From contig NC_084930.1 of NCBI RefSeq assembly GCF_958298935.1, positions 26,882,001 to 26,946,000 of the forward strand: DNA of 64,000 nucleotides, written 5' to 3'. The DNA comes from Phragmites australis (lineage: Eukaryota; Streptophyta; Magnoliopsida; Poales; Poaceae). Shown here piece by piece: positions 23,129 to 35,319 of the stretch. Each line of letters starts with the position of its first letter. Position 1 is the stretch's first letter. The notes beneath the pieces are model-generated. The model was not told the origin of the DNA. It was given only the letters and a program-made list of their open reading frames with translations, and ran no database searches. The position numbers and the translations under genes were made by a program.

Positions 23129-24115
23129 TTGCTCTGGGGTTTTTGATGCAAGAGAGCCTCTTTTCCTGTTGAGTTGAAGAATGGGGACCGAGACTACCTA
23201 GAATACTTGAGTTTTTTTTGCATGTTCTTTAAATTATTTTCAGGTTTTTTGTTTGACTTTTTGGTGGTCTTCTTTCTAGATGCATGGAAGGTTTGGACGA
23301 TTCCATTGGAAATGATTGTATTGCTCGTGGATATTTTCAGTTAACCCAACAGCTTGTTTTTATGAAATCCACGTGTTCTATGTATGCTTGAGTTAAATTT
23401 TGACAAAAAAAATCTTGTTCTCTATTTTTTGTCACTTTTTAATTAAAGATATTTTTTCCTCAATCTTACAGGTTCGCACTTCAATGGTAAGAAAAGAGAT
23501 TTATACATATGATTCATAATGCACGAAACCACTGACCATTGATTTTCCTTTGTATTTATCCCAAAAAATGTACAAGTCACTATGTATTACTCTTTTTAAA
23601 ATAAATCATACGTCATTTTTACAAAACAAGTCGTATGTACAATCTGAATTCCCCTTGTCAAAACAAGCAACATATAGTTTAATAATCATTTAGGGCCTGT
23701 TTTGAAAGTACAAATAATATCAATATATAGAGCCAATTTCACATGAAACATTTCAATTCTTGTAAGATACGCAAAAATCGATTGTTCTATCATCAACTGT
23801 TTTCTAGTTGGACATACGAAACTCAAAAAAATGAAATCCAGTAAGGGGACTTGGCAAGAGAATTAATTCTATATTTTTATTTGGTTCTCATAAAAATTAA
23901 ACTACAACCGTGCCGACCGTTATCGTAGTTCACAAACCCTATAGGCCAAAATCAAGGCCTTTTCTTTTTTGCTGTTCTCCAACCGAATCAGTTGCTTGTT
24001 TGCCCATTTGGTCCAATTAGAGATGGCAATCGAGTATGATAGGTACGAATAATGCTCACTTATATTTGTAAACGTTGGTTTTTTATTTTTATTCTCTATG
24101 AACGCTCATGAGTGA
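23129..24115. other. AT-rich intergenic region
   Basis: No open frame of note. 'AGGGCCTGTTTTGAAAG' near 23692 resembles the start of common grass MITE or hAT-derived repeats, but I found no matching end. Nothing else is supported. Confidence 0.35.
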
Positions 24116-24119
24116 AGAG

Positions 24120-24480
24120 TCGATTCCAAATCTATTACCTACGAGTACCCGTTACCCATGACTATACCCGTTTACCCGTTGGGCGACACGGCGGTGTGGC
24201 GATGAGACGGGGAGGTGGGGTGGGCCAAGGTGACGCGGCGGGGTGGCGCGGGGAGACATAGGGCGATAGCGGCGGGGTGGCGCGGTGCGACGCGGGGCGG
24301 TGGCAACGAGAGGGGGCGGCGGCGGCACAACGTGATATTTATATGATATAGAATGCTAAAATTTGGAATTGAGATATTTATATAGTGGGTATACGGGTTT
24401 CGTAGGCATAAATATATCTTACTCATACCCACACTTATTTACCTATTATAGTATTTTTTTTACCCATAAATATCATTTAT
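24120..24480. repeat. Dispersed-repeat-like segment with TACCCGTTACCC motifs
   Basis: Multiple 'ACCCGTT' and 'ACCCATGA' motifs at 24145-24180 are partly inverted at about 24380-24440 (GGGTATACGGGTTT and TCATACCCACA). Between them is a GC-rich core of GGCG and GGTGG repeats. This organisation is like non-autonomous DNA transposons of grasses, but ends could not be fixed. Confidence 0.35.
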
Positions 24481-24484
24481 TATT

Positions 24485-24644
24485 TGTATCTTACCCTATT
24501 TGAATATTTACTCATAAATAAACGAATAATAGAGATAAATGTCAACCGTAAGCCCGTGGACGTGTGTATCCTACCTTATTTAAATATTTACTCATGAATA
24601 AACGAATAATAGAGATAAATATCATCCGTAAGTCCAGTGTACCG
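24485..24644 (+). repeat. 80-base tandem duplication
   Basis: Two head-to-tail copies, 24485-24564 and 24565-24644, each start TGTATC and contain 'AAACGAATAATAGAGATAAAT'-like sequence ending near 'CCGTAAG'. They differ at about ten positions. No function is apparent. Confidence 0.75.
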
Positions 24645-26500
24645 CGTCCACGGAGTAGCGTGCGAGATAGGACAAGCTAAGGATAAAGCGCGTAGGGGGG
24701 AGAGAGAGAGCATCTCGGCCTTCTTAGCTGCTTCTCTTATCCCTCCCGCTTTTCTAGTCTCCCGGACGGCGCTCGCGTCGGCTTCTGCTTCCTCGCCTCA
24801 CGTCACGCGCCTAGCCTCCGCGCTCCGCCCGCTCCCACGCGCTGTCCACTCCTTTTTTTCCACTGCTCGTCGTCCCATGCTGCCATGGCGGGCACTCGTG
24901 CGTGCCTAAAACACACTTGTTTATGACACGGCGAAAAGGAGCCAGATTCCACGGCAAAGTCCATCTTTTCCATTGTTTTTTGAAGGAAATCTTTTTTCCT
25001 TCGTTCCATTGTTGTGTGTTCCATGTGTCCAGGTCCATTGTTTATGATCGAAATCTACTTGTTTCATCGTGGCAATCTACCAACTGCGTTCTTCTCGGAG
25101 CTCTTGTTCGTCAAAAAGGTAATGGAACTATTGTGCTCACGTACTCGATCGCGCTTTTCGTCACAAAACTGTACTGGTTGGTGGCCTCGCATCATATACG
25201 GAACTCTTTAACTACCCGAACCTGTGGCTGTGACGTCTCACGTCTGTTGTTCGCGCACGGTGCGGCGACCGCGCGAGCGAGTGGTACCTGCGGAGGCCGT
25301 GCACGTGCAGGCAACGGCAAGGCGAGCGGGCGCGCGCCACCGTGCCGGCGCTGCTGTTTGCTCCAGGTCGGCTGGGTCTTGGAATTTTTTGAACCCGTGC
25401 GTGCGCGGGCGGCCGGTCAGGCGCTGGCGTTCACCGCCGACCCGCCGTGCCGGACGGGGCTTGCACACCAGTACACCGCCACACAGAGTACGTGCGTTTG
25501 CTCGTGCAGGGGTGGGTAAAAAGTCTTCACCTCAAGTGGTGCACGGCAGCATGGGATGGATTGGATCGCCGATGGGACGGCTCGCGGCCGGTCTCCGATC
25601 GTCTAATCCTGGGGCGCCGACTACGGATTCATGGTCTCTCTGTTCGTGCCAGGGGCTGTCACCAACCGTGCAAGGGGAAGGTTCGACACTTGCACGATCG
25701 AGGAGGAAAACGGGAGCACTGCCACTGCCTTGTACCTACTACAACGGTCGTTGGACTGGCCGTAGTCCTACAACTGTGGTGGATTGCCATGAGTCGTTGT
25801 AGAAGAAAAGAGGTAGTGTTTGTTTTGAGAACAAGACGGTGGATAAACCACACGGCACGAACTCTGAACTGAACCAAATTTATTTGATTCAAGGAATGGA
25901 GTGCGGTGGTTCCTGGCCGTAAGCGCAAGGGTAGTACAAAAACCGAGAATGGGATCATCCTACCAATATGTTTGAGTATATTGGCAATTTCATTATACAA
26001 TTCTAACTTCTAGGATTAAAAGTACAATTATGTAGTAATTTGTACAACCGAATAAAAGGACGTATGTTTTCTATGAGATTTATAGACTACCAATCGAGAT
26101 GGCAGTTATTAGTTGTTGGTTGCCTCCTCCCACCAAATTAGCAACAGCACATAAATTCTAAGATCCTGGCCGGACAAAGCATGGATCCAGCTAATACTTG
26201 TCTCCCTCCGTCACGCACCACATGTTCTAGCTAGATCGAGAAGTTATTGCAGTTGAAAGAATGATTGCATCGCATATTATCCTTGTTTCTTTGCTCCCTC
26301 ATGGCCTCACCTACCTTTCGGTGCGATAGATCACGGGAGCATCCCTATCTCATCTCTTCATTATCCATCGGACCATAGCTCTATGATTTGTCTCCGAATT
26401 ATAAATTATTCTTGATTATTTAGCGTGTATAACTTACATTCCATTGAATTGGAGGAAGAACGCCGAAAAGTTTGGCTCAATAAGACGTACTATATATACT
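24645..26500. other. Unassigned region with GC-rich island
   Basis: 24645-25560 is GC- and CpG-rich, starts with a GA microsatellite near 24700, and has open frames on both strands. Those frames have alanine- and arginine-rich translations that match no family I know. It could be a promoter or 5' exon of an unrecognised gene, a gene fragment in a transposon, or non-coding. 25560-26000 has mixed composition and shares a block of about 38 bases with 43836-43873. 26000-26500 is AT-rich without recognisable features. Confidence 0.35.
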
Positions 26501-26796
26501 GATATTATTATAGAACATGCTATTACTATCGATTTTAAAACCGACAGGTACTATATATACTAATACTACTACAGAATATATTATTATTGTCAGTCCAAAA
26601 CTGGTATCACTACCAGTTTTGGAACCGGCAGTGAAATAGCGACAACAATAATCATAGATTATTAATGTCGGTTTATGAATCGATAATGATAGTAAGTATA
26701 GCTGTTAGTTCAAATCAAGAACCGACAGTGATAATCTAACTATCATGGTCGGTTCAAATAAAGAACTGGTAGTGATAATCCATCTACATGTGCAAA

Positions 26797-26893
26797 AATA
26801 CTCTATCGTGAACTCTTCATTATAGGGATCTGCTAAAGTTTGATCTCAAAGTTAGACATACATCTGATACCGAAATGTTCGCGATAGAGTATT
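26797..26893. repeat. 97-base hairpin / MITE-like inverted repeat
   Basis: AATACTCTATCGTGAAC at 26797-26813 is mirrored by GTTCGCGATAGAGTATT at 26877-26893 (16 of 17 paired). This makes a stem with a loop of about 63 bases. It may be a very small MITE or part of a larger foldback element. Confidence 0.6.
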
Positions 26894-26968
26894 GTACATC
26901 TCAAACTTAGATAAATAGGAACGGATGTTGCAAAACTGCTGTACTAGGAGCTCTTCAGCTTGGGAACA

Positions 26969-28078
26969 TGAAAGGATCGAATAGCCTAAGAGGGGGAGAG
27001 GGTGAATTGTGATCTAATTAAAATTACTTCTACCGAACTTTAGAACAAGTAAGCAAACTTAGCCTAGATGAATAATAATACAACTACACGATCAAGTTAG
27101 ATTAAAGCAAGCAAACAAACAAGCTAGAACACAAAATAAATTACGGTATGAAAGCTTGCAAGAATATAAATACTCAAATTAAATACGGGAAAGTAAAGAG
27201 ATAGACAAGAAGACACCGATTTTTTTCCTAAGGTATCGAGAAGTTGACACTCCCCCTTGATCTTTGTTGGAGCATCTACTAAGGATATCGCTCCCCCTTC
27301 AGCCACTAAGACTCAAGTGCTTCCTCATGATTGCTACTTTTCTATCTCTGAATTAGCAGGCATTAAACCAAGCACGAACCTTCTCTTAGTGCTCTCATAA
27401 GATCTTCAAGAACTCATCAAGACACCTCCAATCACTAAGACCGGCTAGGTGTTGCGAACCACCGAGAGTAAAAACCAATAGCTTCACTTGACAAAGATCA
27501 AACATAAACAACAGCTAGATGCATACTTGCTACTCTCTATGCACTAATGATATCCTTAATCTTCAATTAAGAACTTTGCAAATCACTCCAATGCACTCTT
27601 TTGCTTCTTGATGATACACATAGTGTATATGCTCTTCTGAGTTCGCAAGATGTTCAAGTGAGACAAAATGAGGGGGTATTTATAGGCTAATGGTTCAAAT
27701 CTAGCAGTTGCCCAACCACCCACATTTTCTATGAACACCAGATGCTCTAGTATACACTTTCTCATACACACCGAGTCATCTGGTGTGTGTGCACCTTTTT
27801 CCAAAAGCTGGCAATTGCCAGCTGTCACTAGCCTTTACTGCTAAAATACCCTGGTCAAGTCTTTCATCTTCTTGTGACACTTAGAACTAGAAGATCCTTA
27901 ATTTTGATATTAATATCCTTTGATCATCCATAGAATCAATTTTAGGGACTAAGACAACCCAATCATTATTGTGAACTAAACTTTTAATAATCTTCAAAAC
28001 AAACTTGTTATTCACAATGATACAGTTGTCATTAATCACCAAAACACTTACTACTCATCTAGGGGCCTAAATGCTACA
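26969..28078 (-). repeat. 3' LTR of the copia element
   Basis: It begins TGAAAGGATC on the plus strand and ends GCTACA at 28078, 1110 bases. A purine-rich stretch (AAAAATGAGGAGAT on minus) directly follows at 28079-28092 and fits the polypurine tract. Similarity with 35320-36896 is clear in the first about 550 and last about 230 bases; the right copy carries extra sequence in the middle. Confidence 0.8.
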
Positions 28079-28092
28079 ATCTCCTCATTTTT

Positions 28093-30330
28093 AGTGATTG
28101 GTGAAAATACAAATGAGAAGATAAATACATGAATTGAAGTACACCCTATCATACTAGAAAATTAATGACATATAACAATCATGTAAGAGAAAGTCTAGCA
28201 GTAGAACAACCTATCATGCTGGTTGAATTAGAATTAAACAAAGCATGAAAGGAAACACAATGTGATGACAAGCAAAACACAATAATAGAGAGAGCCAAAT
28301 AGCCTATCATTACATCAAAATCTAATAAAATCCAACATTCCGAAGCCCCCCAAGTTCTGCCTAAAACTACTACTCCCCCTAACATCCTAACTCTCTCCCC
28401 CTAACACTCTCTCCCTTTGGCATCTAAGCATAAAAAAGAGACAACTAAGACGCATCCAAGGAGAAGACTCAAGGCTGGAGTAGGTGCTCGAGGTGCAACT
28501 AGAAGCTGAAGACCTGAAGCCTGAAACAGATAGGCCAAACAACATGAGATAAAGGTGAACATCTTGTCATTGTTCTCTCTGTTAGAATGAAGTGCTATGA
28601 ACATGGCCTGCTGCTACTGCTGGAGTGATTGCATAAGCACTAGCTGATGTTCCTGCTGGCAAAACATATCTGTTTGAAGCTTTGCTTGCATCTGTGCTTG
28701 AACTGCCTACTAATGCTGCATTTGCTGAAGTATGATAGTAAACTCTAAAGGTGGTGCAACAAGAACTACGAAAGGTGCTGTCTCAGGTGCTGAAGAGTGT
28801 GGAGCTAAAGTCTGAGGAACTGTGTGAGAAGACCCTCCTGCCTCGGCGTCTAGTGACCTAGCGATCGGAGCGAAGTACTCAATATCGTCCGAGTTCGAAT
28901 TGCTGTCACTAACAAACATCACGTGAGGGAGCTCTGCCTCGGCCTCTGCTAGTCATGATCCTCAACTACTGCCCTCTCACTCTTGGCAACTGGAATCTAC
29001 TATTAAGCGTGAAACATGGCGCGCTGACCTCAGCATCTATCAAAAGGTGCAGTAGGTGAATACTGCCTGAAGTAACTCAGAGAAACCTCGTAGGTCTGAA
29101 GAAACATAGGAAACCTGGCCGAGTGAGTTAACATATATGAGATCAAGTGCGCATAGGCTGCTGTCTGGCCAAGATCATCCCATATGCTAGCACATCCTTT
29201 ATCTCACATAAGATCAAATCCACAATATCGAAACGCTGGTGAGTGAGGATGAAAAGAAGTAACCACTGCTGAATACTTGTGATAGCCTCTTCATTGCCAG
29301 TACTCAAAGAACTGCGTCTCATAGCCATGTGAATGGCCTTCGTTTCAGGTGTGAGCATGTCTGGTAGTCTGGGTGAACCTGGGATGAAGGGCTATCTAAA
29401 TAGCGACCTGATCTCATCATCTATCAGGAAGTGACCTTCAACCAGAGGATGGTGAGGGGTTGGAGTTTGGATAAACGGCCTCATGAAGGTACCTGGCACT
29501 CGTCTGAAGCCCTAATGCCTCAAGAATGTTGTTCCGATATAATTTGATCTGCTCGTCCTAGAACATACACTGAATGAAATCCTACTCTGGTGAGATCCAA
29601 ACTTTGGCATAGAACACTCTGACCTACTCCTCTACGTATTTGTTCACATCCGTGAGCAGAGCAGATAATCCAGGGAATGTATCAAAGTGAAATCGCATAT
29701 CCACTCCACTTGCAGCCAACTGCATATAATGTCAGTTGAGCGTCTTGTTCTCACTCAAGTTGACCTTACTCCCGAGATATGACATGTGGAAGCTCTCCTG
29801 CAGTATAGTCCAGAACATGAAATTTACCCCCTCATCTCTCTGCGGGGTAAACCACTCTCCGATAGGCAAAAACCTCAGCTTCTTAATCCTTGGTGACTTG
29901 TACGATGTCAAGTCAAGCAAGCAAATCTCTGCTAGTGTTGGAGGCTGCTCTGACTGCTGCTGCTTGTCCTCCTCCTCTAGCTTTGGCTCCCGACGAGTCC
30001 TCTTCCGATTGCCTGACTGGCCAGAAGGTGTCAAGCCCAACCCCACGGTAGAACGAGTGCGGGTGGACTAACGTGGCGAAGAAGAGTCGTCTCTAATCCA
30101 AAAACTTCTCTGGGTGTCTGACACATCTACAGCAGCTATAGCATAATCCCACTCTTTTGTTCCTTTGTCTTCTTCTTGTTTGGCTGCTCAATGGTCATCT
30201 TGTGATAGAATTGATTGATCATGCTTCTCATCATCTTGATCAAGTTGAGGCGTCATGGAGGTGTGTGGAGTGGAAGTCGAATGCACATCTTCATCCTCCT
30301 CCTTTGGCTTGATGTCCCAAATTGCCATCT
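28093..30330 (-). pseudogene. Extra ORF region between integrase and 3' LTR
   Basis: In this position other copia elements carry RT and RNase H, but no RT motif is visible. Instead, broken minus-strand frames encode charged and hydrophobic protein. 29732-30046 has 'RKRTRREPKLEEEDKQQQSE' and 'FLPIGEWFTPQRDEGVNFMF'. 29480-29640 has 'EALGLQTSARYLHEAVYP' and 29143-29358 has 'FILTHQRFDIVDLILCEI'. This resembles the additional, sometimes env-like, frame found in some grass copia elements and annotated as plant transposon protein; that link is from memory. 28700-28922 is another short acidic and hydrophobic frame. Function unknown. Confidence 0.45.
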
Positions 30331-30360
30331 TCTTCAATACATGTCTCAAGGGTTCATCAC

Positions 30361-31136
30361 CTACATCATCACAAGAGACACATTCTCTTTTGAGCCATTG
30401 GATTCATCAAACTTCACATCACAAGTTTTCTCAATAAAACCAGTGGCATTGTTGAATACTCGATATGCTCTAGAATTTAATGCATAACCAACAAGAAAGC
30501 CAATATCACAATGACGCTCAAACTTCCCTAGGCGTTCTCTTTTCTTTAAGATAAAACACTTACACTCGAACATATGAAAGTAGGAGATATTATGTTTCCT
30601 CCTAATGAGATGCTCGTATGACGTCTTTTTCAAGAGTCACTGAAGGTACACTCGGTTGGATGCATGACACGCCGTATTGATTGCTTCCGCCCAAAACTTC
30701 TCCGGTGTACCATACTCATCCAACATAGCTCTTGCTAGAGTGATTAACGTCTTGTTCTTCCTCTCCATCATGTCATTTTGTTGAGGAGTGTAGGTTGATG
30801 AGAACTCATGCTTGATGCCTCTATCATCACAATATTCTTTGACTAGTGTGTTTTTGAACGTTGTCCCGTTGTTACTCCGGATCTTCACAAGTGTGGTCTC
30901 AAACTCATTTTGAGCCCTCTTCACGAACTTGTTTAATATCCCAACAGTTTTGCTCTTGTCATATAAAAAGAAAGTCTAAGTGTATCTTGTATAATCATCA
31001 ATAATAACATGACAATAGAGATTACCACCAAGATTTTTGTAGATAGTTGGTCCAAAGAGGTACATGTGTAGAAGCTCCAGTGATCTTGATGTAGACATCA
31101 TGGACTTGTATGGATAAGAGCTTGACACTTGCTTCC
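30361..31136 (-). pseudogene. Copia integrase core fragment
   Basis: Minus-strand frames give 'IDDYTRYT', 'FVKRAQNEFETTLVKIRSNN' and 'TYTPQQNDMMERKNKTLI' plus 'AEAINTACHASNRVYLQ' (30637-30924), then 'MFECKCFILKKRERLGKF' (30361-30633). These are the copia integrase DDE core and its C-terminal extension. Some conserved positions are altered and a stop separates the two frames. The region is cut on its upstream side by the solo LTR at 31137. Confidence 0.8.
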
Positions 31137-32501
31137 TGAATGTACGAGATGTCGCCTAGAGGGGGGGTGAATAAGCGTTTCCTGAAATTTAAAACTTTAT
31201 AGCAGATTAAACCTTCTGGATAATCCGGTTCAACCCGGATACTCCGGTCCGGAGGTTCCGGGTTCTGCCCAGATAGTCCGGATGAAACAGGAAATTGAAG
31301 GCTATAAAATTCTAAGTAAATCTATTTGATGTCACGTGTTACCACAGGTTCCTAAGGATGTATGAAAGCTTTTCAAATGATCACTTGCAACTAGAAACAC
31401 ACAAGCACGTAGATCGGGGCAAATCGCCCAAAAACAACTAGAACAACAAAGAAATCAAATGAGACATGAATTTGTTTCCCAAAGTTCGAACCAAATTATC
31501 CTACGTCTCCGTTGAGGTGCTCACAAAGAGCCGTGTCTCTCTCAACACTTATCCTCACCGAGCAATCACGAAGATCGAGCTCGGGGCTTACTCAACTTTC
31601 CTATTTTCTTGCGGAGACGAGGATGACCTTCACAAACTTCTCAAGGTACTCCACAAGCTTGGGTGCTTACCGGGTGACGCCTAACCATCTAGGAGCTTCA
31701 AGCTCCAAGAGTAAAGAACGCAAGTTGACGGCTTGATGAAGACCTCAAGTGCTCAAACAATGGAATTTTGCTCACTAGCACTCAATCACACTTTTCCAAT
31801 CCCAACTCTCAAATCCTTGCAAGATTTAATGCACTAGAGGACTGGGAGGGCTCTAAAGAAGCTTTGAATGCTTTTGTCTCGAGTTAGTTCAGTAGCAAAT
31901 AAAGGAGGACGGTGAGGGGTTATTTAAACCCAGTCCCCAAAACTAGCTGTTACAGTACATTTTGTACTGACCCGGAGTATCCGGATCAACCCGAAAACTT
32001 CGGGTTGGCACTTATCGCACAACCACAAGCTTGTCCGGAACCCAACTCAAAGGGTACGGATGAACACAGAACTCGGAGTATTCGGGTCAACCCGGAGACT
32101 CTGGGTGAAACTTTTAGGCTCTAATCGAGACTCTCTGCCGGAGTATTGTCCGGAGACTCCGGGTCCTGACAACTTTTAAATCATCCGGTGTTCGTGGAGT
32201 GATATGTGTATCTCATCTTTGGTCTAAAAGAGTTATTTGAGCACTAAGACAACTTCAAGTCAATCTAAACGCATCCCTCTTGATAGTACGGCGCACCTAT
32301 ACTCAAATTCAGAAATAAAATAAATTTAAATCTATTGAGGAACTATATGCTATTTCTCTTTTTCTTTTTAAGGGACGCCAACGTCATTTTACTTCTTCAA
32401 TGAGACTAATACCTGTCTAGAACCTCATTAAACTCATTAGTCCCTTAACCGTTTATCATCAATTATCCAAAACTCACATAGGGGGCATAGATGCACTTAT
32501 A
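31137..32501 (-). mobile_element. Solo LTR inserted in the copia element
   Basis: It begins TGAATGTACGAGATG at 31137 and ends at 32501. It is flanked by perfect 5-mers CTTCC (31132-31136 and 32502-32506), and again CTTCC at 32637-32641 after a local duplication. It holds GGAGTATCCGGGTCAACCCGG-like palindromes at 31210-32170. Host copia codons read 'QAGK' on the right and 'SGSKCQALIHTS' on the left, so the LTR split the region just upstream of the integrase core. Plus-strand frames within are not genes. Confidence 0.75.
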
Positions 32502-32655
32502 CTTCCCCGCTTGGCGAGCAATTTTACTTCTTCAATGAGACTAATACTTGTTCAAAACCTCATTAAACTCATTAGTCCCTTAACCGTTTATCATCAATTA
32601 TCCAAAACTCACATAGGGGGCATAGATGCATTTTCACTTCCCCGCTTGGCGAGCA
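32386..32655 (+). repeat. 135-base tandem duplication across the LTR-host junction
   Basis: Copies 32386-32520 and 32521-32655 are nearly identical. Each starts ATTTTACTTCTTCAATGAGA and ends with 'CTTCCCCGCTTGGCGAGCA'. The last part is copia coding sequence, not LTR, so the duplication happened after the LTR inserted. Confidence 0.85.
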
Positions 32656-35300
32656 CTATACAAATTGTCCTTCTCGAATACAATGTCCTTCAAACCAACT
32701 ACCATTCCATTCTTGGACACCTTGAGTTGACTCATTCCAATGTGTGCAAGTCGACCATGTCAAAGCCAACCCATTGAAATCTCGGTGAAGAGGCATATTG
32801 TCAAGCTAGCTTTATTAGAGGAAAAATCCACAAGACATATATGTCTATGTCTAAAGCTTTTAAAGATTATAATATTATACTTCTTGCTAGTTATGACAAC
32901 ATCTACATCACTAAATAAGCATGTGAAACCTAAAGCACATAGTTAAGCTACGAAAAGTAAATTAAAACTAAGAGACTCTACTAAAAACATATTGGAGATA
33001 AAAAAAGATCATTGGAAATAACCACCTTACCTAAACCTACCACATTTGTCATAGAATTATCACAAAATGTGACTTTGCTATGATCATCCACTTCATCTTA
33101 TAGTGAGGTGAACATCTTTACATCACCGGTCATATATTGTGTATATCCACTATCAAGCACTCAATGCTTGACATCGGCTTTGTAGTTCACCTACACATAA
33201 GAGATCAAACTTATTGTTTAGGTATCCAAACAAGTTTGGTACCCTTGACATGAGATACAAGAGCTTTAGACACCCAAAGATGCCTAGAAAGGTTGCCTTT
33301 AGCTTGAGTTCCAATGAATTTAGCTATAACTTTACCACTCTTAAGCTTATGCAATAAGAAATAATTGTCATTGAAAATGTACTTGTAGTTAGAGGGCAAT
33401 GTAGAGAGGGGTTGAGTAAGAATTGGACACTCCCTTATGTGGCGGCCAGTGACTTTAGAATGTTGGTAATATGAACCAACTTTCTTGATGAAGTAACTCT
33501 TGATTTCCAGTGACTTGGTGATCTTCTCCACCAGGTTAGGGAAGCACCTAAGCCCTCTCTTGTTGTAGTTTATGAGAATTTCTTTATACTTGTACGTCCC
33601 CTTAGTCAACTAGGTCACACATAAATTGAGACTTGCAATCTCATCTTTGAGCTCTTATTGTCTTGCATCTTTTGCCTTAGAAAATGATATAGTATCACAT
33701 GAAGAGGAGCAAGGTACATCAAGAAGATCATCACAAGAAGTAAATATATTGACCTTAACAATATCAATAGTAGGAAATTCATTAATGCCAGGATCAATGG
33801 TATCACAAGCTAACTCAAGTTCTTGATATTTGCATTTCAAGTCAACATGCTCAAGTTTTAGCTTCTTGTTGCTCTCTTCAAGAGACTTGCTAGATGCAAC
33901 TACTTCGTCATATTTTTAAGCATATTATTGTATTTAGCAACTAACTTATCATGACTAGAGCTAAGCTTAGCATTAACATTTTCAAGAGAATTAATTTTAG
34001 TTTTTTTGCTTCTTGATGATAGTAGCATAGTAATTCATAAGCTTAGATAGATCATTAGGAGAAAGACCATCATCATCACTACTACTATAATCTTCCTCGC
34101 TACTCACCTTGTTGTTACCTTTTGCTATGACGCACATAGGCCGTGGTGGAAGTGGTGGATCATTGGTGATGGCGAGGCCCATAAAGTTATTATCTTCATC
34201 ATCGCTTGAATCATCATTTGAGCTCTTGCCGGAAATTCATTCGCCAATAATACAATCTTTGCGGCCTCCACCATTCTTGTTGAAGAGCTTCTTCTTCTTA
34301 TTGTCTTGACCCTTATTATTGTGCTTGTCCTCATCATCACTTGCATCATTTTACTTGCTCTTGTTCTTATTTGTCTTGTCGGGATGAGGAAAATCATATG
34401 ACATGTGGCTATAGTCATCATAATTGTAGTACTTTTTCTTGTCTCCGCCACCGGACTTGTCAAATTTCTTTGAGAGAAATTTATTCTTCTTGGGATCATA
34501 GTTGTAGCCCTTCTTTCATAACTTGGATATCATTCTTATGGTTGTTCTCATGAGGAGGGCAAGCTCGGTGTCAGAGTCATCATCATCATCTTCTTCATCA
34601 CTTTCACTTGATGATGGAAGCTTCATCTTCTTCTTTTTCTTATCACCTATCTTGGCCTTAAGAGCAATATTCTTCTTGAATTAAGTTGATCTCCAAACAA
34701 GAACATATAATGAGCACAAATCTTCCCAACGGTGTCGGTGAAGGTCATATCATTGATGTCCCTTTCATAAAGAAGAGATATGATAATGTTGTATTACGGC
34801 TTGGAAAGCACCATCAAGATCCTGCGAATAATATCTCATTGAGATAATTGAGTAAATTTAAGAGAATTGATTTCCTCAACAAGCATATTCATGCGAGAAT
34901 ACATATCATCGCATAACTCACTGGGAAACATCTTAAATTGATTAAGATTGTCCATTAGCACATGATATATTTCCTCTTGGATTTTCCTTGAATCCTCATG
35001 AATTTCACATAGACCGGTCCAAATATCATGAGCCAACTCCCTGCTTCTTACTCTAGAGAAAACCTCTTCACTAATTCCCTTAAAAATAGCATGTTTAACC
35101 TTAGTATTCCATCTAACTTATTGTTCGATAAAAGGTTTATCAAATTCAATGGAGATGACTAGCCAAACTTTGGGGGAAATTGCCTCAAAATAGCTTGCTA
35201 TGCGAACTTTCCAATAGGCAAAGTTTTTTCCCTAGAACTTTGGCACACTACTGCCATTCCCGGGGGGTCATTGCTCTAGCATGTTAAGCATATCAAGAGA
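32646..35300 (-). pseudogene. Copia gag, zinc knuckle and GAG-pre-integrase relic
   Basis: Minus strand. 34836-35036 ('MAHDIWTGLCEIHEDSRKIQ') is gag capsid. 34420-34460 holds a degenerate zinc knuckle. 33997-34182 ('PPRPMCVIAKGNNKVSSEED') and 33655-33840 are the acidic gag C-terminus. 33211-33609 ('TGRHIRECPILTQPLSTLPS'-like) is the spacer before protease. About 32660-32780 ('HIGMSQLKVSKNGMVVGLKD') is GAG-pre-integrase. Stops and shifts break the frame throughout. Confidence 0.7.
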
Positions 35301-35304
35301 ACAA

Positions 35305-35319
35305 AGCTCTAATACCAAT
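35305..35319 (-). other. Primer-binding site of the copia element
   Basis: Minus strand TTGGTATTAGAGC directly inside the right LTR matches the initiator Met-tRNA primer site with one difference. It identifies the right LTR as the 5' LTR. Confidence 0.75.
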
